The notes beneath the pieces are model-generated. The model was not told the DNA's origin. It searched no databases and saw only the letters and a program-made list of their open reading frames with translations. From Noviluteimonas gilva (GTDB taxonomy: Bacteria > Pseudomonadota > Gammaproteobacteria > Xanthomonadales > Xanthomonadaceae), in NCBI RefSeq assembly GCF_009740395.1, contig NZ_WOXT01000001.1, positions 62,001-126,000 of the forward strand: a stretch of DNA of 64,000 nt. Direction: 5' to 3'. Positions 27,225 through 38,479 of the stretch are shown here, piece after piece; the stretch's first letter is position 1, and the number at the start of each line of letters is the position of its first letter. Made by a program: the position numbers and the translations under genes.

Positions 27225-29114
27225 TCAATTGCGCTGTGCGACCGTCAACACCTTCGGGGTGACGAAGATCAACAGCTCGGCCTTCTCCTTGGAGCGGCCC
27301 TTCTTCTTGAACAGGTTGCCGATCACCGGCAGGTCGCCCAGCCACGGCACCTTGGTCACGTCGGCGCGGTCGCGGAACTCGTACACGCCGCCGACCACCA
27401 CCGTCTGGCCGTTGTCGACGAGGACCGCCGTGTTGATTTCGCGCTTGTTGATCTGGGGCACGTCACCGATGTCGGTGTCGATGAAGCCTTCGATCTCGTC
27501 CTTCTTGAGGGCCATGTTGAGGAACACGCGGCCATCGTTGGTGATCGTCGGGGTGACCTTGAGCTCGAGCAGCACGTCCTTGAACTGGACGTTCGGGATC
27601 GCGGCGGCGCCGGCACCCTGCTGCTGGGAGATCGTCACGTAGCCGACTTCCTGGCCCTGGCGGATCACCGCTTCCTTCTGGTTGCTGGTGACGATGCGCG
27701 GGTTGGAGATCACTTCGCCGCGGCCTTCGGTCTGCAGCGCCGAGAGTTCGACGTCCAGGACGTAGCCGGCGTTGATGATCGACAGTGCGAGCGAACCGGC
27801 GGCACCGACGACCGGGAGGTCGACGTTGAGGTTCTTGACCGGCGGGCTCGGGCGCGGCGTGCCGCTGTTGGCCGTGTTGCCGGCGGTGTTGCCGCCGAAG
27901 ATCACGTTGTTGTTGGCGCCGGCGATGCCGAACTTCGCACCCAGTTCGCGGGCGAAGGATTCGGTGGCGATCACGATGCGGGCTTCGATGAGCACCTGGT
28001 CGACGGGCTTGTCGAGCAGGCTGACGAGGCGGCGCACTTCCGAGACCTTCGACGGGATGTCGATGATCAGCAGCGTGTTGGTGCGACGGTCGAAGCTCAT
28101 GCTGCCGCGCGGCGAGAGGAAGCCACGCTGGCTGTTCGCGCCACCACCACCACCACCGGAGCTGGACTTGCTCTCTTCGGTGAGCAGCTTGGCGATGTCT
28201 TCGGCGTTGCCGTAGTTGATCGGGATGTACTCCGTGATCATCTCGGCGCGGTTTTCGATCGCGATGCGCGCGTCTTCCTTCGCCTGTTCGTACTTGGCGA
28301 TTTCTTCCTGCGGCGCGACCCACACCACGTTGCCGTCGCGGCGCTTGTCCAGGCCCTTGGCGCGCAGGACGATGTCCAGCGCCTGGTCCCACGGCACGTT
28401 GATCAGGCGCAGCGTGACGTTGCCCGACACCGTGTCGGAGGCGACGACGTTGAGGTTGGATTCCTCGGCGATCAGCTGCAGGACCGTGCGAACCGGCACG
28501 TCCTGGAAGTTGAAGGTCACCGGGCGGCCGCTGTAGACGCGGACCGGGGCGTTGCTCGCCGTGGCGCCGACGTTGGCGTTGCCGGCAGCCTTGGCTGCGG
28601 CGGCACGCGGCACGATCTCGACCACGTATTCGTTGCCCGACTGGTAGGCCATCGACTCGAAGTTGCCATTGGTGGCCAACACGAGCTTGGTGCCCGCGCC
28701 GTCGGCCCGCGCGTCGATGCGCTGCACCGGCGTTGCGAAGTCGGCGACGTTCAGCGGCTTGGCCAGCGAGGCCGGCAACTTGGCGTTGCCGACATCGATG
28801 ATCACGCGCGAGCCTTCATTGCGCAGGTCGGGGATCGCACCGGCGCCGTTGAAGCGCAGGCTCAGCCGGCCGGAGCCGCCATCGCCGCGCTTGAAGTCGA
28901 TGTTGGAGACCGCGATCGTGCCGGGCACGTTCTTGCTCGGATCGACGTTGGGCGTCGGCGCGGTGGCCGCGGACTGCGCTGCGAGGATGCGCGCCGCCTG
29001 GGCGGCATCCGCGGCGCCGAAGGCCGTCACGAGCCCGATTGCGAGCCCCAGGGCCCCGGCCCGAAGGAAGGGGCGCCGTGCGGGCCGCATCGGTGTGGCG
29101 TTGTGCAAGGTCAT
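27225..29114 (-). CDS. pilQ: Type IV pilus secretin
   Basis: 629 residues. Signal peptide about 1-40, an AMIN domain (about 65-170, which binds peptidoglycan in relatives), STN/N0 and N1 domains (VTFNFQDVPVRTVLQLIAEESN as the N0 core, about 205-225), and a secretin domain in the C-terminal 250 residues with VPWLGDLPVIGNLFKKK and LLIFVTPKVL. A six-glycine run at about 320-330 separates the N1 parts. PilQ forms the outer-membrane pore for pilus extension. Last gene of the pil operon; closed by the hairpin at 27178-27201. Only one AMIN domain is obvious, as in other xanthomonads. Confidence 0.95.
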   Translation of the reverse strand: MTLHNATPMRPARRPFLRAGALGLAIGLVTAFGAADAAQAARILAAQSAATAPTPNVDPSKNVPGTIAVSNIDFKRGDGGSGRLSLRFNGAGAIPDLRNEGSRVIIDVGNAKLPASLAKPLNVADFATPVQRIDARADGAGTKLVLATNGNFESMAYQSGNEYVVEIVPRAAAAKAAGNANVGATASNAPVRVYSGRPVTFNFQDVPVRTVLQLIAEESNLNVVASDTVSGNVTLRLINVPWDQALDIVLRAKGLDKRRDGNVVWVAPQEEIAKYEQAKEDARIAIENRAEMITEYIPINYGNAEDIAKLLTEESKSSSGGGGGGANSQRGFLSPRGSMSFDRRTNTLLIIDIPSKVSEVRRLVSLLDKPVDQVLIEARIVIATESFARELGAKFGIAGANNNVIFGGNTAGNTANSGTPRPSPPVKNLNVDLPVVGAAGSLALSIINAGYVLDVELSALQTEGRGEVISNPRIVTSNQKEAVIRQGQEVGYVTISQQQGAGAAAIPNVQFKDVLLELKVTPTITNDGRVFLNMALKKDEIEGFIDTDIGDVPQINKREINTAVLVDNGQTVVVGGVYEFRDRADVTKVPWLGDLPVIGNLFKKKGRSKEKAELLIFVTPKVLTVAQRN

Positions 29115-29126
29115 CGTCCTTTCCCC

Positions 29127-29660
29127 TTATTGATCTTCGAGCGCGACGGTCGCAGGGCGTTCCAACCAGCCGCCCGCGCCGTCCGGCACCAATTCCACGA
29201 GTTCGATCCGGTCTTCGTACACCGCGGTCACGCGACCGTCGGCCTGCCCCAGGTACACGCCGGGGCGAACGCGATACGTCACCTTGTCCGGCGCCATGAC
29301 CAGCGCGATGAGACTGGACCCGCCACCCAGCGTGCCGACCATGTCGAGGCTGTCGAGCGGGAACTGTTCGAGCGTTTGCTTCGGCCGGTCCGGATCCGGG
29401 CGCGGGCCGCTGCCACCACTGATGTCGCTGAAGGCCTCGCTGAAGGGATCGCGCAGCGCCTGGGCGGCGTATTCGAAGGTCTCGAACTGCTGCATCACCG
29501 GCAGCGGATCGAGCGGCGGCGCGGGACGCGCCTTCACTTCGGCAACCCACTTCTCGAGGTTGTTGGCGGGTTCCGGGCCGCTGGTGACGCTGCGGCCGCA
29601 GGCGGCGAGCGCGAGCAGCGCGATCGCCATCAGGACGCGGGAGGTCTTTTTGGAAGCCAT
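29127..29660 (-). CDS. pilP: Type IV pilus alignment lipoprotein
   Basis: 177 residues. Lipoprotein signal peptide with lipobox LAAC, the lipidated cysteine being residue 21. A disordered linker with Pro-rich stretches is followed by the beta-domain of PilP (MVGTLGGGSSLIALVMAPD, YRVRPGVYLGQADGRVT). It links the PilNO complex to the PilQ secretin across the periplasm. Twelve bases separate it from pilQ; its start overlaps the pilO stop by one base. Confidence 0.95.
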   Translation of the reverse strand: MASKKTSRVLMAIALLALAACGRSVTSGPEPANNLEKWVAEVKARPAPPLDPLPVMQQFETFEYAAQALRDPFSEAFSDISGGSGPRPDPDRPKQTLEQFPLDSLDMVGTLGGGSSLIALVMAPDKVTYRVRPGVYLGQADGRVTAVYEDRIELVELVPDGAGGWLERPATVALEDQ

Positions 29661-30349
29661 TACTTCTTCCCTCCCTTCGGCGGCGGGGTCTTCTTGCCGC
29701 CCTTGGCAGGCGCACCGGCGCCGGCACTGGTCTCGTTGTCGTCCAGATAACGGTAAGTCTTCACCGTACCGGCAAGCTGCAGGACGCTGTTCGGACCGAT
29801 CTTGGCGCCCGGCGACGGATTACGCGGGGTCAGCACGATGTTGTGCATCGTCATGATCACCACGCGCGGCAGCGACGCCACGCCGCTCACGAACGCGCCG
29901 AACTGGTGGTAGGTGCCCACCATGCGCAGCTGGATCGGCTTCTCGGCGTAGAACTCCTTCGGCGCTTCCGGACCCGGCTGGAAGAGCTCGTTGGTGATGC
30001 CGGTGGCGAGCGCGGTCTGCGAGATGTCGATGATCAGGTCCGGCATCTCGGTCTTGCTCGGCAACTGGCGCAGCATCTGCTGGAGCTGCTGTTCCATCTG
30101 CGCGAGCTGCAGCTTGAGCGGTTCGAGGTTGGCCGCCTGGCCTTGCTTCTCCTCGAACGTCCTGCGCAGGTCGCCTTCCTTGCGGTCCAGATCGGCGAGC
30201 TGTTCGCGCTGGCCGGTGACCACGAAGTACCAGACCAGCCCGATGATGACCGCGGCGATGATCGCGCAGAACACGATCTTGTAGGACTGCGGCCACGAGG
30301 CGGTGTTGCTGAAGCTGACGTCCTTCAGCGCCATCTTTTTCTGGCTCAT
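29660..30349 (-). CDS. pilO: Type IV pilus alignment protein PilO
   Basis: 229 residues. One transmembrane helix at about 25-45, a coiled coil (about 48-100, with repeated Glu/Gln/Leu), and a ferredoxin-like domain. The C-terminus is an unusual Ala/Gly/Lys/Pro tail with two KGGKK motifs, probably disordered and positively charged. It forms a heterodimer with PilN in the inner membrane. Its start overlaps the pilN stop by four bases. Confidence 0.94.
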   Translation of the reverse strand: MSQKKMALKDVSFSNTASWPQSYKIVFCAIIAAVIIGLVWYFVVTGQREQLADLDRKEGDLRRTFEEKQGQAANLEPLKLQLAQMEQQLQQMLRQLPSKTEMPDLIIDISQTALATGITNELFQPGPEAPKEFYAEKPIQLRMVGTYHQFGAFVSGVASLPRVVIMTMHNIVLTPRNPSPGAKIGPNSVLQLAGTVKTYRYLDDNETSAGAGAPAKGGKKTPPPKGGKK

Positions 30350-31055
30350 GGCGCGGCTCCATTGGTCGGGGCGGCGGCGGGCGCTGCGGGCGCCGGCGCG
30401 GCGTTGGCCGGGGCGGCGGCGGTGCCGGCGCTCGCGGGCGGCGTGACGCCCGTGGGCGGCGCGACCGTCGGCGCGGCGTCGGGGATGCCGTCCTTGTTCT
30501 CGTCCTTCGGCGCGTTCGGGTTGGCGAGCTTGACCTGGAGGTCGAACTCGTACGGCAAGCCCTTGTTCGTGCCGCGCGCTTCGATCACCGAGAGTTCGGG
30601 GTTGGTCATCCAGCCCGAGCTTTCGAGGTTGCGCATGTAGGTGGAGACGCGCGCGTTGGACTGCGAACGACCCTTGAGCGTGAGCATCTCGCCGTTCTGC
30701 TGGATCGAGCTGAGCGTGACGCCGTCGGGGATGGTGCGCACCAGCGAGTCGAACAGGTGGACCATCTGCGAGCGGTTGGCCTGCAACTCTTCGATCACCG
30801 TCTTGCGGGCGAGCAGCTTGGCCTTCTTCTCGTCGAGCAGCTTGATCTCGTCGATCTTGGCCTGGACCTTCGTGATCTCGCCATCGAGGTAGGCGTTGCG
30901 CTCGGTCTGCCCGGCGATCTGCGCGTTGTAGAACATGTAGATGAGGAACGAGAGGACGACCGCGCCGAGCGCGGACGCACCCACCATCGCCCCGAATTCC
31001 TTCTGGCGCTGGCGCCGGCGCTCAGCACGCCAGGGGAGGAGGTTGATCCGTGCCA

Positions 31056-31056
<1 letters not shown>
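30346..31056 (-). CDS. pilN: Type IV pilus alignment protein PilN
   Basis: 236 residues. The N-terminus MARINLLPWR is the conserved segment that binds PilM in the cytoplasm. Then come one transmembrane helix (about 22-45), a coiled coil, and a periplasmic ferredoxin-like domain. The last 45 residues are an Ala/Pro/Gly low-complexity tail not needed in most homologues. The ATG shares a base with the pilM stop. Confidence 0.95.
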
Positions 31057-32138
<1,082 letters not shown>

Positions 32139-32165
32139 TTACGCGCACTTCGTGCCCCGAAGCAT

Positions 32166-32194
32166 TAAATAACGGACTTTAAACGATCTGGCAA
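32166..32194 (-). promoter_or_regulatory. Sigma70-type promoter of pilMNOPQ
   Basis: On the minus strand: -35 TTGCCA at 32189-32194, exactly 17 bases, -10 TATTTA at 32166-32171. Both boxes match well, and the start point would be about 45 bases before the pilM GTG. This is the clearest promoter in the window. Confidence 0.65.
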
Positions 32195-32294
32195 CCTCCC
32201 CTACCCCGGGCGCCCATCACAAGTCCGACATTCCCCTTACCTGAACGGTCTTGGTGGTCGTTTCCGGCCGCCGAGTCGTTCCCCACACCTCCTC

Positions 32295-32300
32295 TATACT
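32295..32300 (+). promoter_or_regulatory. Possible -10 box for mrcA
   Basis: TATACT about 36 bases before the mrcA ATG. No convincing -35 hexamer was found at 16-18 bases upstream, so activator help or a different start is possible. Confidence 0.35.
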
Positions 32301-32335
32301 CCTTGCCCCAAGAAGGCCGCAATCGGATTGGTTTG

Positions 32336-34828
32336 ATGTCTCGTTTTCGTCGTGTGCTGCGTTGGGGTTTGGTGGGTTTCCTCGGCGCGGCCGTCCTGGG
32401 TGTCCTGGGACTTGGCCTCCTCTACTTCCTGATCGCGCCCAAGCTGCCCGACGTGGATCAGCTTCGGAACGTCGAGCTCCAGGAGCCGATGTACGTGTAC
32501 GCACGGGACGGGCGCCTGATGGCCCTGTTCGGCGAGACGCGGCGCTATCCCATCGAGATCGAGAAGGTCCCGCCGCGCCTGAAGCAGGCCTTCATCGCCA
32601 TCGAGGACTCGCGCTTCTACGAGCACCACGGTGTCGACTACAAGGGCGTCGCCCGCGCGGTGTGGCTGCTGGCCACCACCGACAACAAGCGCGTGCCCGG
32701 TGGTTCGACGATCACGCAGCAGGTCGCGCGCCAGTTCTTCCTGAGCTCGGAATACAGCTACTCGCGCAAGCTCGCCGAGATGATGCTGGCGATGCGCATG
32801 GAGAAGGAGCTGACGAAGGACGAGATCCTCGAGCTCTATCTCAACAAGAGTTTCTTCGGCAATCGCGCGTACGGCGTCGCCGCGGCGTCGGAGTTCTACT
32901 TCGGCAAGTCGCTCGACCAGCTCTCGCTCGACGAGATGGCCACGCTCGCGTCGATTCCGAAATTCCCGTCCAGCGGCAACCCGATCACCAATCCCGAACG
33001 CGCGAAGATCCGCCGCGATTACGTGCTGCAGCGCATGCGCGAGTTGAACTTCATCTCGCCGGGCGAAGAGCAGGCGAGCGCGGGCGTCGCGATGCATGCC
33101 ACGCCGCACGAGCGCCTGATCGAGGTGTACGCGCCGTACGTGGCGGAAATGGTGCGGCAGGAAATGGTCGCGAAGTTCGGCGGCGACGTGCTCACCAAGG
33201 GTTACCACGTCACCACGACGATCGATCCGACGCTGCAGGCGGCCGCCGACCAGGCGATCCGCGATGGCCTCGCGGTGTACGACCATCGCCACGGTTGGCG
33301 CGGCGCCGAGAAGCAGGTCGAACTGCAGGCGAACGAAACACCTGAAGCGCTGCGTGCGCACCTGCGCGGCATCGTCACGCAAGCCAACCTGTTCCCGGCG
33401 CTCGTCACCGCGACGACGGGCAGCGATGCGACGGTCCTCCTCGCCGACGGCACCGAGCTCGAACTCGACGCCAAGTCGAGCCAGTGGACGGGTCGATCGC
33501 CGGGCGCGCTGCTCAAGCGCGGCGACATCGTGCGCGTGCGTCGCGACATGCCGAGGGCCACGGTCGGCAAGGACGGCAAGCCCGTGCCGCCGCCGGCCGA
33601 CGCCACGCCGACCTACGCGCTGGACCAGGTGCCGCGCGCGCAATCGACGCTGATCTCGATGGAAGCCGAAACCGGTGCGCTGCGCGCGTTGATCGGCGGC
33701 TACAGCTTCGCGGCGAACAAGTTCAACCGTGCCACGCAGTCGCGTCGCCAGCCGGGTTCGAGCTTCAAGCCGTTCCTGTACGCGGCGGCGTTCGATCGCG
33801 GCTTCAATCCCGCCTCGATCGTGCTCGATGCGCCGGTCGTGTTCCGCGACCGCGTCGGCCACCTGTGGCGCCCGCAGAACGACACCGGCAACTTCGCCGG
33901 CCCGATGCGCTTGCGCGAAGCCCTCGTGCAGTCGCGCAACCTGGTGTCGGTGCGCCTGCTCGATGCGATCGGCGTGGACTACGCGCGCAAGTACATCAGC
34001 CACTTCGGTTTCCCGATCGATCAGCTGGTGCCGAATCTTTCGATGTCGCTCGGCAGCTCGTCGCTGCAGCCGCTCGCGGTCGCGCGTGGTTACGCGGTGT
34101 TCGCCAACGGCGGCTTCCTCGTCACGCCGTATCTCATCGACGACGTGAAGGACCGCAGCGGCAAGGTGATCTTCAAGGAAAAGCCCGTGGTGGCCTGCCG
34201 CGGTTGCGGCATGCGCAACGGGCAGTTGGTGGCGTCCACCGTCATCGATGGCTTCGACCTCGGCAACGCGCCGGCGTCGCCGTCCACGGTACGGTCGTCC
34301 AAGCCCGCCGAGCCGGTGAAGCTCGCCGAAGGCACGACCATCGCGCCGCGCGCCATCGACGAACGCGTCGCCTACCAGCTCGTGTCGATGATGCGCGACG
34401 TCGTGCAGCGCGGCACCGGCACGGCGGCGAAGGTGCTCGGCCGCGAGGACATCGGCGGCAAGACCGGTTCGACCAACGATCACCGCGATGCGTGGTTCTC
34501 CGGCTTCGGCGGCAACATGGCGACGACCGTGTGGGTCGGCCGCGACGACTACAAGTCGCTCGGTTATCGCGAGTACGGCGGCAAGGCCGCGTTGCCGATC
34601 TGGATCGACTACATGCGCGTGGCGCTCGACGGCCGCCCGGTGATGGCGAACGACCCGCCCGAGGGCATGGTCGAAGTCGCGGTGGGTCCCGGTGGTCACC
34701 TGGTGGCCGCCAGCAGCGGCGGCATCACCGAGTGGGTGAAGGCCGAAGATCTCGAACGCATGGAAAGCTACGTCGACTACGGCCCCGACGACCAGGCGCC
34801 GAGCGAAGACACGTACGACATCTTCTGA
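32336..34828 (+). CDS. mrcA: Penicillin-binding protein 1A, bifunctional
   Basis: 830 residues. One N-terminal membrane anchor (about 10-33). The glycosyltransferase (GT51) domain has [12 protein letters not shown] and GGSTITQQ with the catalytic glutamate near residue 85. An OB-like insert lies between the domains. The transpeptidase domain has SSFK ([10 protein letters not shown], near 475), SRN, and KTGS ([15 protein letters not shown], near 707). It polymerises and cross-links peptidoglycan. The ATG at 32336 begins [11 protein letters not shown]; an ATG 33 bases earlier lacks a better ribosome-binding site. Divergent from pilM, a conserved arrangement. Confidence 0.96.
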   Translation: MSRFRRVLRWGLVGFLGAAVLGVLGLGLLYFLIAPKLPDVDQLRNVELQEPMYVYARDGRLMALFGETRRYPIEIEKVPPRLKQAFIAIEDSRFYEHHGVDYKGVARAVWLLATTDNKRVPGGSTITQQVARQFFLSSEYSYSRKLAEMMLAMRMEKELTKDEILELYLNKSFFGNRAYGVAAASEFYFGKSLDQLSLDEMATLASIPKFPSSGNPITNPERAKIRRDYVLQRMRELNFISPGEEQASAGVAMHATPHERLIEVYAPYVAEMVRQEMVAKFGGDVLTKGYHVTTTIDPTLQAAADQAIRDGLAVYDHRHGWRGAEKQVELQANETPEALRAHLRGIVTQANLFPALVTATTGSDATVLLADGTELELDAKSSQWTGRSPGALLKRGDIVRVRRDMPRATVGKDGKPVPPPADATPTYALDQVPRAQSTLISMEAETGALRALIGGYSFAANKFNRATQSRRQPGSSFKPFLYAAAFDRGFNPASIVLDAPVVFRDRVGHLWRPQNDTGNFAGPMRLREALVQSRNLVSVRLLDAIGVDYARKYISHFGFPIDQLVPNLSMSLGSSSLQPLAVARGYAVFANGGFLVTPYLIDDVKDRSGKVIFKEKPVVACRGCGMRNGQLVASTVIDGFDLGNAPASPSTVRSSKPAEPVKLAEGTTIAPRAIDERVAYQLVSMMRDVVQRGTGTAAKVLGREDIGGKTGSTNDHRDAWFSGFGGNMATTVWVGRDDYKSLGYREYGGKAALPIWIDYMRVALDGRPVMANDPPEGMVEVAVGPGGHLVAASSGGITEWVKAEDLERMESYVDYGPDDQAPSEDTYDIF

Positions 34829-34911
34829 AGCATGCCGGCCACGGCCGGCGTGACGTTTGATGCGCGGGCCGATGCGGTACAGTCGGCCCGGGTCGACTCG
34901 GGAGACGCGCC

Positions 34912-35559
34912 ATGCACCACGCCCGCCAGCATGCCGAGACCCGCACCCACGAACGCCGGCGTCGCGTCGCCCACGAGGCGGCGCGCCTGATGGCCGAAAG
35001 CGGCATCCGCGATTTCCACCAGGCCAAGCGCAAGGCCGCCGAACGCCTGGGCATCCACGACGACGCATCGCTTCCGCGCAATCGCGAGATCGAAGACGCA
35101 TTGCGCGAATACCAGCGGCTGTTCCAGGGCGACGCGCAAGCCGCCGGGTTGCGCGCGCGTCGCGAAGGCGCGCTGCGTGCGCTGGAATTCTTCGCGGGCT
35201 TCGACGCGCGCCTGGTCGGCCCGGTGCTCGACGGCACCGCCGATCGTTACTCGCCCGTTGCGTTGCACCTGTACACCGACGACGCCGATGCCGTCTCGCG
35301 TTATCTCGACCAACACATGATCCCCGCCGAGTCGCGCTCGCGGCGCATCCGCTTCGATCGCGAACGCGCGGGCGACGTGCCGGTGTGGGTGTTCAGCGCG
35401 GAAGAATTGACCTTCGACCTGACCGTGCTGCCGCACGATGCATTGCGCCAATCGCCGCTGTCGTCGATCGACGAGAAGCCGATGAAGCGCGCGTCGCTGT
35501 CGCAATTGCGCGAGTTGATCGCCGAAGACGAGATCGCCGGGTACGAAGCTGGCCCATGA
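34912..35559 (+). CDS. Conserved protein of unknown function, possible nucleotidyltransferase-like fold
   Basis: 215 residues; the ATG follows CGGGAG. The N-terminal 95 residues are a charged helical region rich in Arg, Ala and Glu. The rest is mixed alpha/beta with FDARLVGPVLDGTADRYSP, ALHLYTDDADAV and VPVWVFSAEELTFDLTVLP. That order loosely recalls a nucleotidyltransferase fold, in which the GTADRYSP segment would be the G-S/D region, but I do not see a clear catalytic pair. No signal peptide or membrane helix. It stands alone between mrcA and gltA, ending in a bidirectional terminator. I do not recognise a function. Confidence 0.75.
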   Translation: MHHARQHAETRTHERRRRVAHEAARLMAESGIRDFHQAKRKAAERLGIHDDASLPRNREIEDALREYQRLFQGDAQAAGLRARREGALRALEFFAGFDARLVGPVLDGTADRYSPVALHLYTDDADAVSRYLDQHMIPAESRSRRIRFDRERAGDVPVWVFSAEELTFDLTVLPHDALRQSPLSSIDEKPMKRASLSQLRELIAEDEIAGYEAGP

Positions 35560-35589
35560 AAAAAGCCCCGCATTCGCGGGGCTTTTTTT
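35560..35589. terminator. Bidirectional terminator between the unknown gene and gltA
   Basis: A-rich flank, stem GCCCCGC with GCGGGGC around a four-base loop (35572-35575), then seven T residues. The A run on one side and T run on the other let it work for both convergent genes. Confidence 0.92.
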
Positions 35590-35607
35590 GGATCACGCGC
35601 AGATCGA

Positions 35608-36897
35608 TCAGCGCTTGGCGAGATCGACGTAATCGCGCTCGGCGTAGCCGGTGTAGATCTGGCGCGGACGGCCGATCTTGGCTTCCGGATCGGTCTGCTG
35701 TTCCAGCCAATGCGACACCCAGCCGGCGGTGCGCGCGATGGCGAACATGACGGTGAACATTTCCGTCGGGATGCCCAGCGCCTTGTAGATGATGCCCGAG
35801 TAGAAATCGACGTTCGGGTAGAGCTTGCGCTGCACGAAGTAGTCGTCCTTCAGCGCGGCTTCCTCGAGCTTCACCGCCACGTCGAGCAGCGGATCGTTGA
35901 CGCCGAGTTCGTCGAGCACCTTGAAGGTCATCTCGCGGATGATCTTGGCGCGCGGATCGAAGTTCTTGTAGACGCGGTGGCCGAAGCCCATCAGGCGGAA
36001 GCCCGATTCCTTGTCCTTCGCCTTCGCGACGGCCGAGCCCACGTTCTCCGGGCGGCCGATCTCCGACAGCATCTTGAGCACGGCTTCGTTCGCGCCACCG
36101 TGCGCGGGGCCCCACAGCGCGGCGACGCCGGCGGCGACGCACGCATACGGGTTGGCGCCGGTGGAACCGACGAGGCGCACGGTCGAGGTCGACGCGTTCT
36201 GCTCGTGGTCGGCGTGCAGGATGAAGAGCAGGTCCAGCGCCTTGGCGGCGGTCGGGCTGAGCTCCAGCGGCTCGCTCGGCACTTCCTTCATCATGTGCAG
36301 GAAGCGCGTGGTGTATTCGAGGTTGTTCTTCGGATAACGGATCGGCCAGCCGATCGAATAGCGGTAGCACGCGGCGGCGATCGTCGGCACCTTCGCGATC
36401 AGGCGGATCGCGGCGAGGCGGCGCTGCTCGGCGTCCTCCAGGTCCAGCGAGCCGTGGTAGAAGCTCGCCATCGAACCCAGCATGCCGACCATCATCGCCA
36501 TCGGATGCGCGTCGTGGCGGAAACCGTAGAGGAACGTGCGGAAGGCCTCGTGCATCATCGTGTGATGCGTGACTTCGTGGTCGAAGGCTTCGAACTCGGT
36601 CTTCGACGGCAGTTCGCCGTGCATCAGCAGGTAGGCCACCTCGAGGAAGCTCGAGTTCTTGGCGAGCTGCTCGATCGGGTAACCGCGGTACAGCAACACG
36701 CCTGCATCGCCGTCGATGTAGGTGATCGCCGACTTGCACGCGGCGGTGGCGGTGAAGCCCGGATCGTAGGTGAAGCAGCCGGTTTCCTTCGGCAACTTCG
36801 CGATGTCGATGCAGGGCTGGCCGAGCACGGGATGCTGCACCGGCAGCGCGACGTTCTTGTCGCCGGCGGTCAACGTCACCTGGTCGAGTTTGGACAC
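35608..36897 (-). CDS. gltA: Citrate synthase, type II
   Basis: 429 residues, the size of the NADH-regulated hexameric type. It condenses acetyl-CoA and oxaloacetate in the TCA cycle. Catalytic histidines lie in [19 protein letters not shown] (quoted by its core [11 protein letters not shown], near 230) and in [15 protein letters not shown] near 266-270; the catalytic aspartate is in the region of [14 protein letters not shown] (near 306). Standalone gene, closed by the bidirectional terminator. About 220 bases separate it from rpmE2. Confidence 0.97.
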   Translation of the reverse strand: MSKLDQVTLTAGDKNVALPVQHPVLGQPCIDIAKLPKETGCFTYDPGFTATAACKSAITYIDGDAGVLLYRGYPIEQLAKNSSFLEVAYLLMHGELPSKTEFEAFDHEVTHHTMMHEAFRTFLYGFRHDAHPMAMMVGMLGSMASFYHGSLDLEDAEQRRLAAIRLIAKVPTIAAACYRYSIGWPIRYPKNNLEYTTRFLHMMKEVPSEPLELSPTAAKALDLLFILHADHEQNASTSTVRLVGSTGANPYACVAAGVAALWGPAHGGANEAVLKMLSEIGRPENVGSAVAKAKDKESGFRLMGFGHRVYKNFDPRAKIIREMTFKVLDELGVNDPLLDVAVKLEEAALKDDYFVQRKLYPNVDFYSGIIYKALGIPTEMFTVMFAIARTAGWVSHWLEQQTDPEAKIGRPRQIYTGYAERDYVDLAKR

Positions 36898-37061
36898 AAG
36901 ACACTCCTTCGAAAACGTAGAGCCGCGGGCGGCCGCGGAAGGCCGGAATTATTGCATGGGAACCGTTTTCCCGATGCGCGACTTTCGACCTGGGGCGTTG
37001 CGCCGTTTTTGAAGGAATGCACTAAAAAACAGGCGCTGCGGACCGTGGCCCGGAAACGAAA

Positions 37062-37083
37062 ACGGCCGCCCAGGGGCGGCCGT
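37062..37083 (-). terminator. Terminator of rpmE2
   Basis: Nine-base G:C stem (37062-37070 with 37075-37083), four-base loop, followed on the minus strand by TTTTCGTTT. It lies 38 bases past the L31 stop. Confidence 0.88.
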
Positions 37084-37121
37084 CGTCTGCGTGAATGCCC
37101 CGGGGGGGCAAGCCGCGGAGA

Positions 37122-37367
37122 TTACTTCTGCGCGTAACGCTTGCGGAACTTGTCCACGCGACCGCTGGTGTCGACCAGCTTGTTCTTGCCCGTATAGAAC
37201 GGATGCGTGGCCGACGAGACTTCCACCTTGATCAGCGGATACTCGTTGCCGTCCTCCCACTTCGTCGTTTCCTTGGAGGAAAGCGTCGAGCGCGTGAGGA
37301 TCTTGAATTCGGAAGTCACGTCGTGGAAAACCACGTCGCGATATTCGGGATGGATGCCGGCCTTCAT
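37122..37367 (-). CDS. rpmE2: Ribosomal protein L31, type B (zinc-independent)
   Basis: 81 residues from [14 protein letters not shown], a clear L31 type B N-terminus. The CxxC zinc ribbon of the type A protein is absent: the sequence has no cysteine. In species with both types, type B is made under zinc starvation; here only this one is visible. I see no clear Zur-like operator in front of it. The frame is open to 37466 but the ATG at 37367 fits the family. Confidence 0.95.
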   Translation of the reverse strand: MKAGIHPEYRDVVFHDVTSEFKILTRSTLSSKETTKWEDGNEYPLIKVEVSSATHPFYTGKNKLVDTSGRVDKFRKRYAQK

Positions 37368-37470
37368 GGCTGCCACCGGGTCATGAGCTAGGGAAGAGCG
37401 GCATTCTAGCCGGGCGGCAGAGCTGGGCGCAACCCATGGAGCCACCAAATCCCTGAATCCCCGCACGCCT

Positions 37471-37520
37471 CATCCCCCTTCCAAGGGGGATCGAGCGCGC
37501 AGCGCGCGCTCGAGGGGGAT
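37471..37520. repeat. Intergenic hairpin cluster
   Basis: Two nested palindromes between nucleoside hydrolase and rpmE2: ATCCCCCTT with AAGGGGGAT, and a 10-bp inverted repeat (37491-37500 with 37504-37513) rich in GCGC. The ends ATCCCCC and GGGGGAT can also pair across the whole element. It lies 16 bases past the nucleoside hydrolase stop and may end its transcript, or be one copy of a dispersed REP-like repeat. Confidence 0.5.
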
Positions 37521-37535
37521 AAACCGCGACGCAAC

Positions 37536-38468
37536 CTACCCCGCAGCCAACGCCGACGCCACCCGCGCCTCGAACGCCGCCTGGTCGTACCGCAGCAGGA
37601 TCGCGACATTGTCCGGCCGCCCTTCTTCACGACGCCAGTCGACGATCGTGGCCCCGCGCGTGTGGCGGCCCGCGAGTTCGACGGTCATCGGGCGCTCGAC
37701 GATTTCCAGCGCGCCCGCCGGATGCAGCGCATGCGCCATCGCCAGGGCATCGGCCGAATGCCAGTTCTCGCCGCGGCGGTCCACCGCCCAGTCGCGCGTG
37801 CGGCGCGAGATCGCATCGTAGAAACGCGCGCGCTTCGACGGCGCCTGCAGCCACGCCTCGAAACGTTGGTGCGGGAAGCCGTGCGCCATCACCGCTTCCC
37901 AATCCACGACTTCAGTCCGCGCAAACGCAGAGAACACGATGTGCGCCGCTTCGGGATCGAAGGCCACGTTGAATTCCGCCGCCGCCGTGATGTTGCCGTG
38001 CGCGGTGACCGCGCCGCCCATGACGACCAGGCGGGCGATGCGCTCGGGCAGCGTCGAATCCAGCTTCAGCGCGAGCGCGAGGTTGGTCAGCGGACCGAGC
38101 GCGACGAGCAACAACTTGCCCGCGTGCGCATGCGACAGGCGCAGGATCGCGAGCGCCGCGTGTTCTGTTTCCGCCGTGCGAACCGGTGCGTCGTAGGCAA
38201 TGTCGCCGAAGCCGTCGGTCCCGTGCACGTAGCCCGCATCGCGCGCCGGATGCAGCAGCGGCGCCGGCGTGCCCGCGAATACTGGCACCGGGTGATCGAC
38301 GACTTCGCACAACTTCAACGCGTTGCGCACCGTGTGCGCGAGGCCGACGTTGCCCGCCGCGATCGTCAAACCGACGACTTCATGGTGCGGATCGTCGAAC
38401 GCCATCAGCAGGGCGAGTGCGTCGTCGACGCCGGGGTCGGTGTCGATCAAGAGAGGAATGCGGGTCAT
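37536..38468 (-). CDS. Nucleoside hydrolase (IUNH family)
   Basis: 310 residues. It splits the N-glycosidic bond of nucleosides to base and ribose, for salvage. The calcium-binding motif of the family is at the N-terminus: DTDPGVDDALALL (residues about 8-20). Other family features are VMGGAVTAHGNIT near 155, the NVAFDPEAAH segment, and an active-site histidine region near HSADALAMAHAL. Which nucleosides are used cannot be told. The ATG at 38468 starts MTRIPLLIDTDPG; the longer frame to 38783 overlaps recG. It is 11 bases downstream of recG and could be co-transcribed. Confidence 0.92.
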   Translation of the reverse strand: MTRIPLLIDTDPGVDDALALLMAFDDPHHEVVGLTIAAGNVGLAHTVRNALKLCEVVDHPVPVFAGTPAPLLHPARDAGYVHGTDGFGDIAYDAPVRTAETEHAALAILRLSHAHAGKLLLVALGPLTNLALALKLDSTLPERIARLVVMGGAVTAHGNITAAAEFNVAFDPEAAHIVFSAFARTEVVDWEAVMAHGFPHQRFEAWLQAPSKRARFYDAISRRTRDWAVDRRGENWHSADALAMAHALHPAGALEIVERPMTVELAGRHTRGATIVDWRREEGRPDNVAILLRYDQAAFEARVASALAAG

Positions 38469-38479
38469 GGGTCGGAATC

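Noticed and set aside
32294-35101. 935-codon minus-strand frame opposite mrcA
   Set aside because: mrcA has all catalytic motifs; the antisense frame is Arg/His/Ala-rich with no domain.
37122-37367. Zinc-dependent regulation of rpmE2 and of the barrel block by a common Zur site
   Set aside because: Attractive because type B L31 and Salmonella Zir genes are linked to zinc, but I could not see a convincing Zur-like palindrome at either place.
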